Shown here piece after piece: positions 43,705 through 51,898 of a stretch of 64,000 bases of DNA. Position 1 is the stretch's first letter. Every line of letters starts with the position of its first letter. Position numbers and translations under genes: made by a program. This stretch comes from Prauserella flavalba (GTDB lineage Bacteria; Actinomycetota; Actinomycetes; Mycobacteriales; Pseudonocardiaceae): NCBI RefSeq assembly GCF_003202235.1, contig NZ_MASU01000022.1:62001-126000 (forward strand), written 5' to 3'. Under the pieces are notes generated by a model. That model was not told the origin of the DNA and made no database searches. It saw only the letters and a list, made by a program, of their open reading frames with translations.

Positions 43705-45172
43705 GGAGGCACTTACTGCCGAGCAAGCCCGAGCAGCCGGAAGTACTGACGCCAACACGTATATCGAAGCGGCGCCCGGCTCCGGTAAGACAACTGTGGC
43801 CGCTGAACGATTCGGTATCCTTCGCTTCAGCCCTCACCGCGACGACCGAGCCGTGGTCGCTGTCAGCTTCACACGATCGGCCACGGCAGAATTGGCGCAG
43901 CGTATCCGCCGACGCTGGGGGTCGAGCGCGTTGATATGGCCGCATCGAGTGGTTACTCTCGATACCGTACTCTGCGATCTACTGACGTACCTGTTGCGCC
44001 GGGGGTTGCTGCATTGGCCTGGAGGCCACGCGGAACTGACCGTCCATGACACCTGGAAAGTCCGTCTCGCACACCATTGGAAACGCCAGCAGCCGTACCT
44101 CACCGTCGACGACGACAACAACATCGCCGTGACTGCCGGGTGGGCCAGGGATCACGACAACCGAGTCGATCTAGAACCTTTTCGAGAGGCTGTTTGCGCT
44201 GGTGAATGCACTCACGACGACATTCGCAGAGTGCTGGCTACCACACTAAACAGGCCAACTATCGCCAATGCAATTGCGGAACGTCTGCAAGACACGATTC
44301 GAGCCCTGATCGTCGACGAGGTATTCGACGCCAACCCCCTTGATTTGTGGCTAGTCGATATCGTCTGCGAACAGGGCATTGACACGAGCATAATCGGCGA
44401 TCCCTGGCAAGCGCTCTACCGATTCCGCGGGGCTCGACCTGAGCATGTTCCCAATCTCGTCCAAGAGAAGGGTTTCATCCGTCGCGCACTAACCAAGTCG
44501 TTTCGGTTTCGCACACAGGAGGCCCAGGCGCTATCAGCGAGGCTCCGCGCCGGACAGCCAGTTACCATTCCATTCGGCACCTCACTGGACGCTGACGTGG
44601 TTCTAGCTGGCACATGGAAGAACCTCTGGGGAAGCGGAGATAACGTACTTCCACTCTCGTTCAGCAGTACTCCCGAGAACCCAACCGAGGCGGCGGCTAT
44701 TCTACTCCTTGATCGGGTCACCCAAATCACTTTGGGTCAGCACGCAACGTTCCTGGGAGAAGCTCTCACAAACCTTGGTATCACCGATCCGGAAGCTGTC
44801 GCTCGGATGTCGCAGCCCTTTACCGAGATCCTTGAGGTTCTTGCTAGCGCAGACCCGAAGTCCGCCGATGCGGCCTGGACCAAGCTTGTCGGCGTCGTGC
44901 GGACTGAGTCGCCACGGGAATTTCCAAGAAAGCATCCCACACAAGTTGCCCGCCTAGAGAAGATTCGACAGGCCCTTCGGAGTGATACACCGAAATTCAT
45001 TCCTGGAATCACTATTCACCAAGCCAAGGGGCGCGAGTGGGACACTGTCGCCGTTCGGCTCACCGACGGTGAACGCGAGACACTGGCCAGAGGACTCGAT
45101 GGCTTGAACGAAGAGCACCGCAAGCTATACGTCGCGTTGACCCGCAGCAGAGTGCGAACGATTTCGATCTGA
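43688..45172 (+). CDS. GajB-like UvrD-type helicase
   Basis: 494 residues, the short single-chain size of GajB. Walker [14 protein letters not shown] (29-36), motif Ia [13 protein letters not shown], motif II VDEVFD (about 208; UvrD proteins usually have DExxD as DEYQD or DEAQD, so the glutamine is lost), motif [17 protein letters not shown], motif [14 protein letters not shown] (about 443), motif [10 protein letters not shown] (about 480). With the overlapping OLD gene it forms a Gabija-like two-protein anti-phage system. GC content is visibly lower than in neighbouring genes, a sign of transfer. Confidence 0.83.
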   Translation: MTTTSKEALTAEQARAAGSTDANTYIEAAPGSGKTTVAAERFGILRFSPHRDDRAVVAVSFTRSATAELAQRIRRRWGSSALIWPHRVVTLDTVLCDLLTYLLRRGLLHWPGGHAELTVHDTWKVRLAHHWKRQQPYLTVDDDNNIAVTAGWARDHDNRVDLEPFREAVCAGECTHDDIRRVLATTLNRPTIANAIAERLQDTIRALIVDEVFDANPLDLWLVDIVCEQGIDTSIIGDPWQALYRFRGARPEHVPNLVQEKGFIRRALTKSFRFRTQEAQALSARLRAGQPVTIPFGTSLDADVVLAGTWKNLWGSGDNVLPLSFSSTPENPTEAAAILLLDRVTQITLGQHATFLGEALTNLGITDPEAVARMSQPFTEILEVLASADPKSADAAWTKLVGVVRTESPREFPRKHPTQVARLEKIRQALRSDTPKFIPGITIHQAKGREWDTVAVRLTDGERETLARGLDGLNEEHRKLYVALTRSRVRTISI

Positions 45173-45427
45173 AGTCTGCGCTGCGCGTGACCGAGGCGCA
45201 GACGGCGGAAGGACTGTGAGCTGTCTTTGTCCAGCGACCCTGACAACAACTCCCCTATCGCAAGGAACCCTAAGTCACCTTTCGCGACCACCGGTGCCGT
45301 GCCGATGCTGCGACCACCGGAAACCGTCGGGGCTGGGTGAGATGATGGTCACCTGGAGTGATATGGGCACACCGAAGGCCACACCAGACCGGTCCGTGGG
45401 CCTATCGGCAGAGAAGGGGCGCGAGGC
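45173..45427 (+). other. island intergenic region, likely Argonaute promoter
   Basis: 255 bases without a convincing gene, the only sizeable gap in the island. It contains the direct repeat GCGACCACCGG (near 45280 and 45308). It probably separates the Gabija-like transcript from the Argonaute-nuclease transcript. Confidence 0.4.
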
Positions 45428-47737
45428 ATGAGCGATATGCGCGGGCAGCGGCCGGTTTCACCTCAGCTCGCCTTCAACTTCGTGCCGGTCACCTTCTCGG
45501 CAGAGGCGTTCGACGGCGGTCTGATCGACTTCGAGTCACCCGACCAGCTGAACTTGCTGCGTGCAGAACTGGTGGACACCCACGTTGTGTCCAGGACCCG
45601 CGGAGGCATCGCCTGCGTTCCGCTGGTAGCCGACGCGGAACTGCACGGGAAGCCGACGACGTTCGTAACCAGGGAGTACCGACGGCTCACGATGCGGCTG
45701 GTGCAACAGGCACTGCTGCGCTCGGTGCTGGAGTGGGGTTACACGCTGCGCAAGCCCGGACGGGCGAACTTCGTATCGCGGCGGGAGGGCAAGGACCTGC
45801 TCACAGCGGCCACCCAAGGCCGCAGGGCTGAAGCAGTGCGCGACCTGCACGTGTTCCCGCAGTACGTCCTGGACAGCCGGGTCGTCGGACCGTCCGGTGC
45901 CCCCGGCGTGATCGTCGGGGTGAAGACCCGCTATGAGATCGACCTGACCGTCGAGGAGCTGATCGGGCTCGGGGTCAGCGTCCGCGATTGCTACGTGGTG
46001 TCCGACGACGGCACGATCGAGCCTTTCGCGCACATGGACCCCACCGCGACCCGCCGCAACGTCGGAGCCGTAGACCACGTCGACGGCCCCGACCTAGTCC
46101 TGCGGGATGCGCCCGGCGATCCGCGCGTGGCGGCGAGCCGGGCATGGTTGGAGAGCCGCCGTGACATCTTCCACACCGTCATCAATACGGTGGCGGGCGC
46201 GGACGGCGCCCAGATCATCAAGGAGCTGGAGCTGGCCACGTTCGGGCTGCTCGGTGCGTTCGGCCGGTTCGAGAAGACGATCGAGATCGCCGGCAACCTG
46301 GCCCGCCGCGGCCCGCTGGAGATCGCCCACGGTCTCTCGGTGACTCTGGAGCCACCAGTCGGCTCGACGAGCACCGCCCGAGCCGCGACATGGAGCCGCA
46401 GCGAGGCGCCGACGTTCAAGTTCGACCAAGCCGGCGATAAGACCCACCGCTCGGCCGACCGCGGCCTGGACGAGTACGGGCCGTTCGACGTGGAGTTCTT
46501 CGCGAAGAAGAAACCGCGAATCGCGGTGGTCACCCCCCGCGCCCACAAAGGCATCGTGGAGCAGTTCATGACCAAGTTCCTCCACGGGGTTCAAGGCGAG
46601 CGGGTCTACGGGCAGGGTTTCATCCGCAAATACCACCTCGGCGGCTGCGATGTCCGCCTGCAACCTTTCGACGGCAGCCCAACCGACGCGGGCGCCTACC
46701 GGAAGGCGTGCCAGGCGGTGCTGCAGGCGGGCGAGGTTGACCTGGCCATCGTCATCACGAGCGAGGCCCAGGTGCATCTGACCGGGGACGACAGCCCCTA
46801 CTTGGTCGCGAAGTCGACGTTCATGGGCCAGGGCGTCCCGGTCCAGGAGGTCCGGATCGAGACCGCCCGACAGAGCAAACTCGGCTATCCGCTCGACAGC
46901 ATCGCCCTGGCCTGCTACGCCAAGCTCGGCGGCATCCCCTTCGTCATCGCCGCACCACGTGCCTTGACCCAGGAACTGGTCATCGGGATCGGCAGCTCCC
47001 ACGTCAAAGCCAGCCGCAACACCGCCCCCGAACGAGTCGTCGGCATCACCACCGTCTTCAGCGCCGACGGCAACTACCTGCTGTCCAACACCTCCCGCGA
47101 GGCGGACTACGAGGACTACCCCGGCGAACTCCTGCGATCGCTGACCGAGTGCATCGAGGACGTCAAGGCCCGCAACGCCTGGCAGCCCGGCGACGAGATC
47201 CGCCTCGTCTTCCATGTGTTCAAGCCGCTGAAAGACGCCGAAGCGATAGCAGTCAAGGAACTCGTGGAAGACCTGACCAGCCAGTACGCCAAGGTCGAGT
47301 TCGCCTTCGTGCACGTGAGCACTGACCACGAATGGATGATGTTCGACCGCGCCAGCTCTGGAATATCAGGCCGGGGCAACGGACGCGCCAAGGGCCACTA
47401 CGTGCCCGACCGCGGCTACGCCGTACCGATCGGCACCCACGAGATGCTGCTGGCCGTCAGCGGCCCAATGGACCTGAAAAGCGCCCTACACGGCGCGCCC
47501 AAGCCGTTGTTGCTGAAACTGCACCGTGAGTCCACCTTCACCGACATCGAGTACCTCGCCCGGCAGGCGTTCCGTTTCACCGCGATGTCCTGGCGCAGGA
47601 TGTATCCCTCGAGTGCACCCGTCACGATCCTGTACTCCGAGTTGATCGCCGACCTTCTCGGTCACCTCCGTCACGTGCGGAACTGGAACCCCGACATCCT
47701 CGCCACCAAACTGCGTTCCAGCAGGTGGTTCCTGTGA
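45428..47737 (+). CDS. long prokaryotic Argonaute with inactive PIWI domain (long-B type)
   Basis: 769 residues. The block GLDEYGPFDVEFF / KKKPRIAVVTPRAHK leads into the MID domain, whose guide-end pocket has YLVAK (about 457), Q in VPVQEV (about 474) and K in CYAKLGG (about 500). PIWI follows: QELVIGIGSSHVKA (about 519) has glycine where active Argonautes have the first catalytic aspartate, and LVFHVFKPLKD lacks the later aspartate, so the slicer is dead. The N-terminal 300 residues would hold N and PAZ-like domains. ATG 45428 follows AGGGGCGCGAGG. It is coupled by GTGA to a nuclease gene, the arrangement of long-B Argonaute defence systems. Confidence 0.85.
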   Translation: MSDMRGQRPVSPQLAFNFVPVTFSAEAFDGGLIDFESPDQLNLLRAELVDTHVVSRTRGGIACVPLVADAELHGKPTTFVTREYRRLTMRLVQQALLRSVLEWGYTLRKPGRANFVSRREGKDLLTAATQGRRAEAVRDLHVFPQYVLDSRVVGPSGAPGVIVGVKTRYEIDLTVEELIGLGVSVRDCYVVSDDGTIEPFAHMDPTATRRNVGAVDHVDGPDLVLRDAPGDPRVAASRAWLESRRDIFHTVINTVAGADGAQIIKELELATFGLLGAFGRFEKTIEIAGNLARRGPLEIAHGLSVTLEPPVGSTSTARAATWSRSEAPTFKFDQAGDKTHRSADRGLDEYGPFDVEFFAKKKPRIAVVTPRAHKGIVEQFMTKFLHGVQGERVYGQGFIRKYHLGGCDVRLQPFDGSPTDAGAYRKACQAVLQAGEVDLAIVITSEAQVHLTGDDSPYLVAKSTFMGQGVPVQEVRIETARQSKLGYPLDSIALACYAKLGGIPFVIAAPRALTQELVIGIGSSHVKASRNTAPERVVGITTVFSADGNYLLSNTSREADYEDYPGELLRSLTECIEDVKARNAWQPGDEIRLVFHVFKPLKDAEAIAVKELVEDLTSQYAKVEFAFVHVSTDHEWMMFDRASSGISGRGNGRAKGHYVPDRGYAVPIGTHEMLLAVSGPMDLKSALHGAPKPLLLKLHRESTFTDIEYLARQAFRFTAMSWRRMYPSSAPVTILYSELIADLLGHLRHVRNWNPDILATKLRSSRWFL

Positions 47738-49020
47738 CCGCGCCAGAGGCACCAGACGCTGCCAGCCCAACCGGGCAACTGGCAGCGCAGATCGCCAGCC
47801 TGGAACAACTCGTGCTGCGCGCGAACCTGCCCGGCAACCTCGACGGGTTGCTCGCCCACCACATCCTGGGTGATCACCGCGTGAGCTTCGCCTGGAACGT
47901 CAACCCCATGACCGCAGGATGGCTACAGGACAACGAGGACCGCCTGGCTCATTCCTCGGGACTGGCCATCCTCGGCTACGGCCTCGCAGAATTCGCCTCC
48001 ACCGCATCCCACACCGGGCGGCGCCACCTCGCCGAAGGACTTCCGGCACTGATGCGCAAGAACCCTTTCCAGGCCGACGGCGTCACCTTTGTCAACGACC
48101 CCGGCCAGGTCGTCGGACTCGCGCTGGCCGTCAACGCCGCCCACGAGTACGCACCCCAGGCACGCACCTGGCTGGCAGAAGTACTCCACGACCCCCGCCT
48201 ACAGTCCCCAACCGCGTTGCTCGGGATGTTCCACCAGCACGCACGCCACATCATCGCGGCCCCCACTGCTTTCCGACCCGACCCACGCCAACTCGACGAC
48301 CCTGTCGATCTCGCCGGCCTGCACTGGCTTGTGACCGCCGACAGGAGCGTCGACCTGACTGACCCCAACGACCTGCACGATCTGCGCTCCCGGCTGCTCA
48401 GCGGCCTCATCCTGGGACAGACCGAACCATCCTCAGCCCCGCGGGCCGCATTGCTGCTCGCGGCAGCCGCACACATCGTCACGGCCAGCGTCGACGACCT
48501 CATCCTCAGCCGCAGCCATGTAGGCGTACTGCTGGGCCGATTCGAGGACGCCATGCGCCACTGGCGCTACGACAACGACACTCTTGATCATCCCATCCGC
48601 TGGCCGATCACCGAAGAACGCGAAGTCCAGAACATCCTCTGGCTCATCCTGCGCCCGGTTTTCGACGACCTGGTCGACGAGGAAACCTTGCGCAAACTCG
48701 GGCACAGTACCTACCGCGCCGACTTCGGCATCCCGTCGCTCGGTTTGCTCATCGAGGTCAAGTACGCGCGCAAGGCGGCCGACTTCAAGACCTTCGAGAA
48801 GGAAATCATCCAGGACTACGTCGGCTACCTGACCGACAACGAGCCCTATCGCAAGCTGGCCGTGTTCATCTACGACGAATCCGCCTCCGTACAAGAACAC
48901 GGCACGACTCGCAACGCCCTGCTCAAGATGCCTGACATCACCGACGTCATCATCGCCAGCCGGCCCAGCCACGTACCCGTACCCGACCGAAGCAACCGCC
49001 GACGAAACAACTCACACTGA
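47734..49020 (+). CDS. Argonaute-associated PD-(D/E)XK nuclease
   Basis: 428 residues. The first 270 residues are helical and unrecognised (possible Argonaute-binding or regulatory part). The C-terminal domain carries a PD-(D/E)XK core: E near 293 in EEREVQNILW, D near 327 in YRADFGIPS, and E-x-K at about 339-341 in LLIEVKYAR, with a following helix KEIIQDYVGYL. The GTG at 47734 overlaps the Argonaute stop by four bases. By analogy with described long-B Argonaute-associated nucleases, guide-dependent target recognition would unleash DNA degradation and kill the infected cell. This is inferred from family and context. Confidence 0.8.
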   Translation: MTAPEAPDAASPTGQLAAQIASLEQLVLRANLPGNLDGLLAHHILGDHRVSFAWNVNPMTAGWLQDNEDRLAHSSGLAILGYGLAEFASTASHTGRRHLAEGLPALMRKNPFQADGVTFVNDPGQVVGLALAVNAAHEYAPQARTWLAEVLHDPRLQSPTALLGMFHQHARHIIAAPTAFRPDPRQLDDPVDLAGLHWLVTADRSVDLTDPNDLHDLRSRLLSGLILGQTEPSSAPRAALLLAAAAHIVTASVDDLILSRSHVGVLLGRFEDAMRHWRYDNDTLDHPIRWPITEEREVQNILWLILRPVFDDLVDEETLRKLGHSTYRADFGIPSLGLLIEVKYARKAADFKTFEKEIIQDYVGYLTDNEPYRKLAVFIYDESASVQEHGTTRNALLKMPDITDVIIASRPSHVPVPDRSNRRRNNSH

Positions 49021-49041
49021 GCTGATCTCGCCCGCCAAGGT

Positions 49042-49052
49042 CAGGCCGTCTA
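49042..49052 (+). repeat. candidate attachment-site core, integrase-proximal copy
   Basis: CAGGCCGTCTA, identical to 39578-39588, 109 bases from the integrase 3' end, the normal place for an att core. The interval 49053-49160 has no gene. Confidence 0.4.
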
Positions 49053-49160
49053 GAGCGCTGTCAGAGTGAACCGGACCGTCGCCTTAGCGGGGCGGCCAGG
49101 CGATACGCAGCACGGTCAGTGGGGGCCGAGAAACCCGGCCACCACTGACCACGCAATGTG

Positions 49161-50384
49161 TCACTCGCCGCCGAAGATGCGGTCGATCGCCGAACGGGTC
49201 CGGGCGGCGCTGGAGGGCATCAGGTGTGTGTAGACGCGGAGGGTGAAGGCCGGGTCGGCGTGGCCGAGGTATTCGGCCAGTGCCCGGATGTTCTCCCCCG
49301 CGTCCAGCAACACGGAGGCGTAGAAGTGGCGCAGGGCGTGGAAGCCGTCGGCTCGTACCGGTTCGGCGACGCCCGCTTCGCGGAGCGCTGGTTTCCACAC
49401 GTGCCGGTTGAAGTACATCCGGTGGATCGCGGTGCTTTCGCGGGTGTAGAGCAGCAGGCGCACGGTGACCGGGTCGCCATCGGGCTCGCCCCAGGGCAGG
49501 GTGATCTTCAGCGGGGGGAACTGCTCGACGTGCTCCTTGATCGCCAGCCGCACCTCGGTCGGCAGGGGCACCTCGCGGGTCTTGCCGTGCTTGGGCAGGC
49601 CGAACACCAACTGCCCGCGCACGATCTTGATCTGGCGCTCGACCCGCAACTTCTCCGTGTCTTCGTCCACGTCGTCCGGCGAGATGCCGAAGACCTCGCC
49701 CTGGCGAAGCCCGCATCCGCCGCCGAGCGGCACCGTGACCTTGTACCGGTCCGGCAGGGCGTCGTGCACGCCGTGCACGCGCTCGGGCACCCACGGGACG
49801 ATCTTGGGGTACTCGCCGCGTGGTGCGGTGACCGACTTCGCGGTGCAGGGGTTCTTGTTCAGGCGTTCGTCGTCGATGGCGGCGGAGAAGATCGCCGAGA
49901 CGTTCGCGAAGATCAGACGCCGGTAGGTCTCGGCCAGCCCCTTCTTCTGGAGCGCACGGTCCCACTCGCGGATATTCGACGGCTTGATCGCGCTCAGCCA
50001 TCGGTTACCCAGGTGGGGGTAGACGTGCAACCGCAGTCGAATCTCGGTTCCTTCTCGCGTGGTTTCTTCGAAGGTCTGGGAATTGAGCCACGTTTCCGCG
50101 AACTCCTTGAAATGGATTTTGCCCGCGTCGGGGTCGAGATAAGTTCCCTTCTTCATGTCGTTTTCCATCTGGTGCATGAAGTCCTGCGCCGCACCCAACT
50201 TGCGGTCGGGGAACGTTTTCGAGCGTTCCTGACCGTCCGGGTCGATGTAGCGGACCTTGTACCGCATCCCCTTGCCGTAGAAGGAAGTCTTCTGCTTGAC
50301 CGGCCGCCCCTTGGCATCGAGCACCGGCTCACCCGTGTCGGGGTCGATTTTCTCGCTGTACCAGCGGTCCTGGATGTGCGCCAT
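49161..50384 (-). CDS. int: tyrosine site-specific integrase
   Basis: 407 residues. An N-terminal arm-binding/SAM-like region (about 1-160; FAETWLNSQTFEETTREG) is followed by the catalytic domain with R in GCGLRQGEVFG, H-x-x-R in HALRHFYASVLL, and the nucleophile Y in LRVYTHLMP. It catalyses integration and, with Xis, excision of the element. The ATG at 50384 is the first codon after the excisionase gene; longer frames overlap xis. The gene points away from the element body, as is common when int lies beside an att site. Confidence 0.95.
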   Translation of the reverse strand: MAHIQDRWYSEKIDPDTGEPVLDAKGRPVKQKTSFYGKGMRYKVRYIDPDGQERSKTFPDRKLGAAQDFMHQMENDMKKGTYLDPDAGKIHFKEFAETWLNSQTFEETTREGTEIRLRLHVYPHLGNRWLSAIKPSNIREWDRALQKKGLAETYRRLIFANVSAIFSAAIDDERLNKNPCTAKSVTAPRGEYPKIVPWVPERVHGVHDALPDRYKVTVPLGGGCGLRQGEVFGISPDDVDEDTEKLRVERQIKIVRGQLVFGLPKHGKTREVPLPTEVRLAIKEHVEQFPPLKITLPWGEPDGDPVTVRLLLYTRESTAIHRMYFNRHVWKPALREAGVAEPVRADGFHALRHFYASVLLDAGENIRALAEYLGHADPAFTLRVYTHLMPSSAARTRSAIDRIFGGE

Positions 50385-50397
50385 TGTCGTCCCCCTG

Positions 50398-50586
50398 TCA
50401 GGCGGCGTCGGCCGTGGCCCACCGACGAACGGCGGCCGGGTCGTATCGGAGATGCTTTCCCAATTTCCGAGCAGGCGGTCCGGAGCCGCTCTTGCGCCAG
50501 GCGCGCACGGTCTCGACGGGGACACGCAAATAGGCCGCAACATCATCCACGGTCCACAGCCGGTCGATACTCGAAGACTTGTCCAT
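50398..50586 (-). CDS. xis: excisionase (HTH_17 family)
   Basis: 62 residues with a MerR-like winged helix: WTVDDVAAYLRVPVETVRAWRKSG and the wing RKLGKHLRYDPAAVRRW. Such small proteins direct the integrase toward excision. The ATG at 50586 (MDKSSSIDRL) is preferred to a 16-residue longer frame because it starts at the domain. It precedes int by 13 bases in one operon. Confidence 0.88.
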   Translation of the reverse strand: MDKSSSIDRLWTVDDVAAYLRVPVETVRAWRKSGSGPPARKLGKHLRYDPAAVRRWATADAA

Positions 50587-50685
50587 TGTTCCTCCAAGAC
50601 CTTTTCGGCCCGGATTTTTAAACAGCAAGAGCACGGCAGCCCCTTTCGCCGCTGACGAGGGAAAATGGAGGCCGCGTTATTTCAG

Positions 50686-50730
50686 TTGACGGCCACGGGA
50701 TATCCACGCTCCATACACCGCAGCCGTCAA
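50686..50730. promoter_or_regulatory. inverted repeat upstream of xis-int, possible operator
   Basis: TTGACGGC (50686-50693) and GCCGTCAA (50723-50730) flank 29 bases in the 177-base gap before xis. This could be an operator for element control. Confidence 0.3.
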
Positions 50731-50763
50731 GCGCGATTCATAGAGAAGCCTTTTCATCGGCCG

Positions 50764-51039
50764 CTAGCCACCGGGCGGGCGATCGCCAGTACGTGAGACG
50801 CGCGGTCCGCCGTTCGGCCCCGTACGGCGTTGTGGGCGGGTGCCGCGGCGCCGCCGCGCCGGTGTCCGGCCAGGGGGCCGCTGCGCACCACCATCAGCCG
50901 GACGGGTGCGGGTCCGCCGAACCGGCTCAGGCCACGGCTGCACCGGATATCCCTCGCGGCGCAGTTCCTCGTCCACGTCGTGCTGCAGCGCGGTGATGGC
51001 GTCGAAGGTCCACCCGTCCGGGTGGTGGCAGATTGTCAT
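50764..51039 (-). CDS. small hypothetical protein with basic disordered tail (91 aa)
   Basis: 91 residues: an ordered start (MTICHHPDGWTFDAI, DVDEELRREGYPVQPWP) followed by an Arg/Gly/Pro-rich tail. The ATG overlaps the stop of the upstream recombinase-like gene (TGATG), which supports it being translated. No known domain. Last gene of the leftward element operon before xis. Confidence 0.5.
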   Translation of the reverse strand: MTICHHPDGWTFDAITALQHDVDEELRREGYPVQPWPEPVRRTRTRPADGGAQRPPGRTPARRRRGTRPQRRTGPNGGPRVSRTGDRPPGG

Positions 51040-51767
51040 CACGCGGCCCACCGATCCGACGGCAGGTCGAAAGGGTCACCTGACTCGGGCGGCGCGGTCG
51101 CCAGACGGGTGTGCCGGTTGGCGGCGAGGAACTCCTCGGCGGTGACGACCGGCGGGTGCGCCCACGCCTGCGACCAGACCCAGCACGCGCGCGGGGCACG
51201 ACGACCGTGGTGGCGGCGACCCCAGACTTGGCGACCCAAGTACTTGGGGTTTCGGAGGACGGACCGCACAACGCCCGCGGTCCAGACGCCAGGCTGGCCG
51301 GTCTCCGGGTCCAGCGGTGCCGGGTACCGCGCGGCGGTGAGACGGCGGAGGATCTCGGCGATGGGGAGACGGTCTTGGCCGCGCCACAAGAAGATCATGC
51401 GAACGGTGCTGGCCTCGACGGGCTCGATCACCAGCCGCGTCCGCCACCTCGGACGACGCCCGGCCGGGGTAACCCGCACACGCTGCGGCCGGTAGCCGTA
51501 GGGCACGACGCCCGTGTTGAAGCCCGCCAGGACGAGTTGCTCCGCCGCCCGCCGGGCCTTGGCGGTGGTCGCCGCGTGGTAGTCGCGCAGGACGACCTCG
51601 CGCACGAAGGCCGATACTCGGTCAGCGTGAACCGCCCGATCATGGCAACGGCCGCGTCGGAGACGCCGCTTCGCCGTGCACCGCAGACGGGCACGCCAGG
51701 ACCAGTGCCCAGCAGTCGCGGCCCAACGGGGGATCTCGCCGCCAGAGTCGTCTCGTTCGGTGGTCAC
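51039..51767 (-). CDS. recombinase-like protein lacking a resolvase catalytic domain
   Basis: 242 residues. The central and C-terminal parts (LVLAGFNTGVVPYGYRP, IAEILRRLTAARYP, WTAGVVRSVLRNPKYLGRQVWGRR) match the Recombinase DNA-binding domain of large serine recombinases, but the N-terminal resolvase domain with its catalytic serine is missing. Similar free-standing proteins occur in actinobacterial integrative elements. The GTG at 51767 has GGAGGT six bases upstream; another GTG at 51605 is possible. It may bind DNA without strand exchange. Confidence 0.7.
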   Translation of the reverse strand: MTTERDDSGGEIPRWAATAGHWSWRARLRCTAKRRLRRGRCHDRAVHADRVSAFVREVVLRDYHAATTAKARRAAEQLVLAGFNTGVVPYGYRPQRVRVTPAGRRPRWRTRLVIEPVEASTVRMIFLWRGQDRLPIAEILRRLTAARYPAPLDPETGQPGVWTAGVVRSVLRNPKYLGRQVWGRRHHGRRAPRACWVWSQAWAHPPVVTAEEFLAANRHTRLATAPPESGDPFDLPSDRWAA

Positions 51768-51898
51768 GGTGCACCTCCGGTTTGTGAGGGCCGCCATGCC
51801 GACGGCAAAGGGGGCGGCGTCCTGCGGGGGCCTCTGTTCCGCGGCGGGCTCTGCGCGGAAACGAGGCGAGGGGCTGGGCACGCCAGCCCGTTGCTTGA

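Noticed and set aside
45358-45831. 157-aa frame overlapping the Argonaute start
   Set aside because: Out of frame with the Argonaute and without family signals; an ordinary high-GC shadow.
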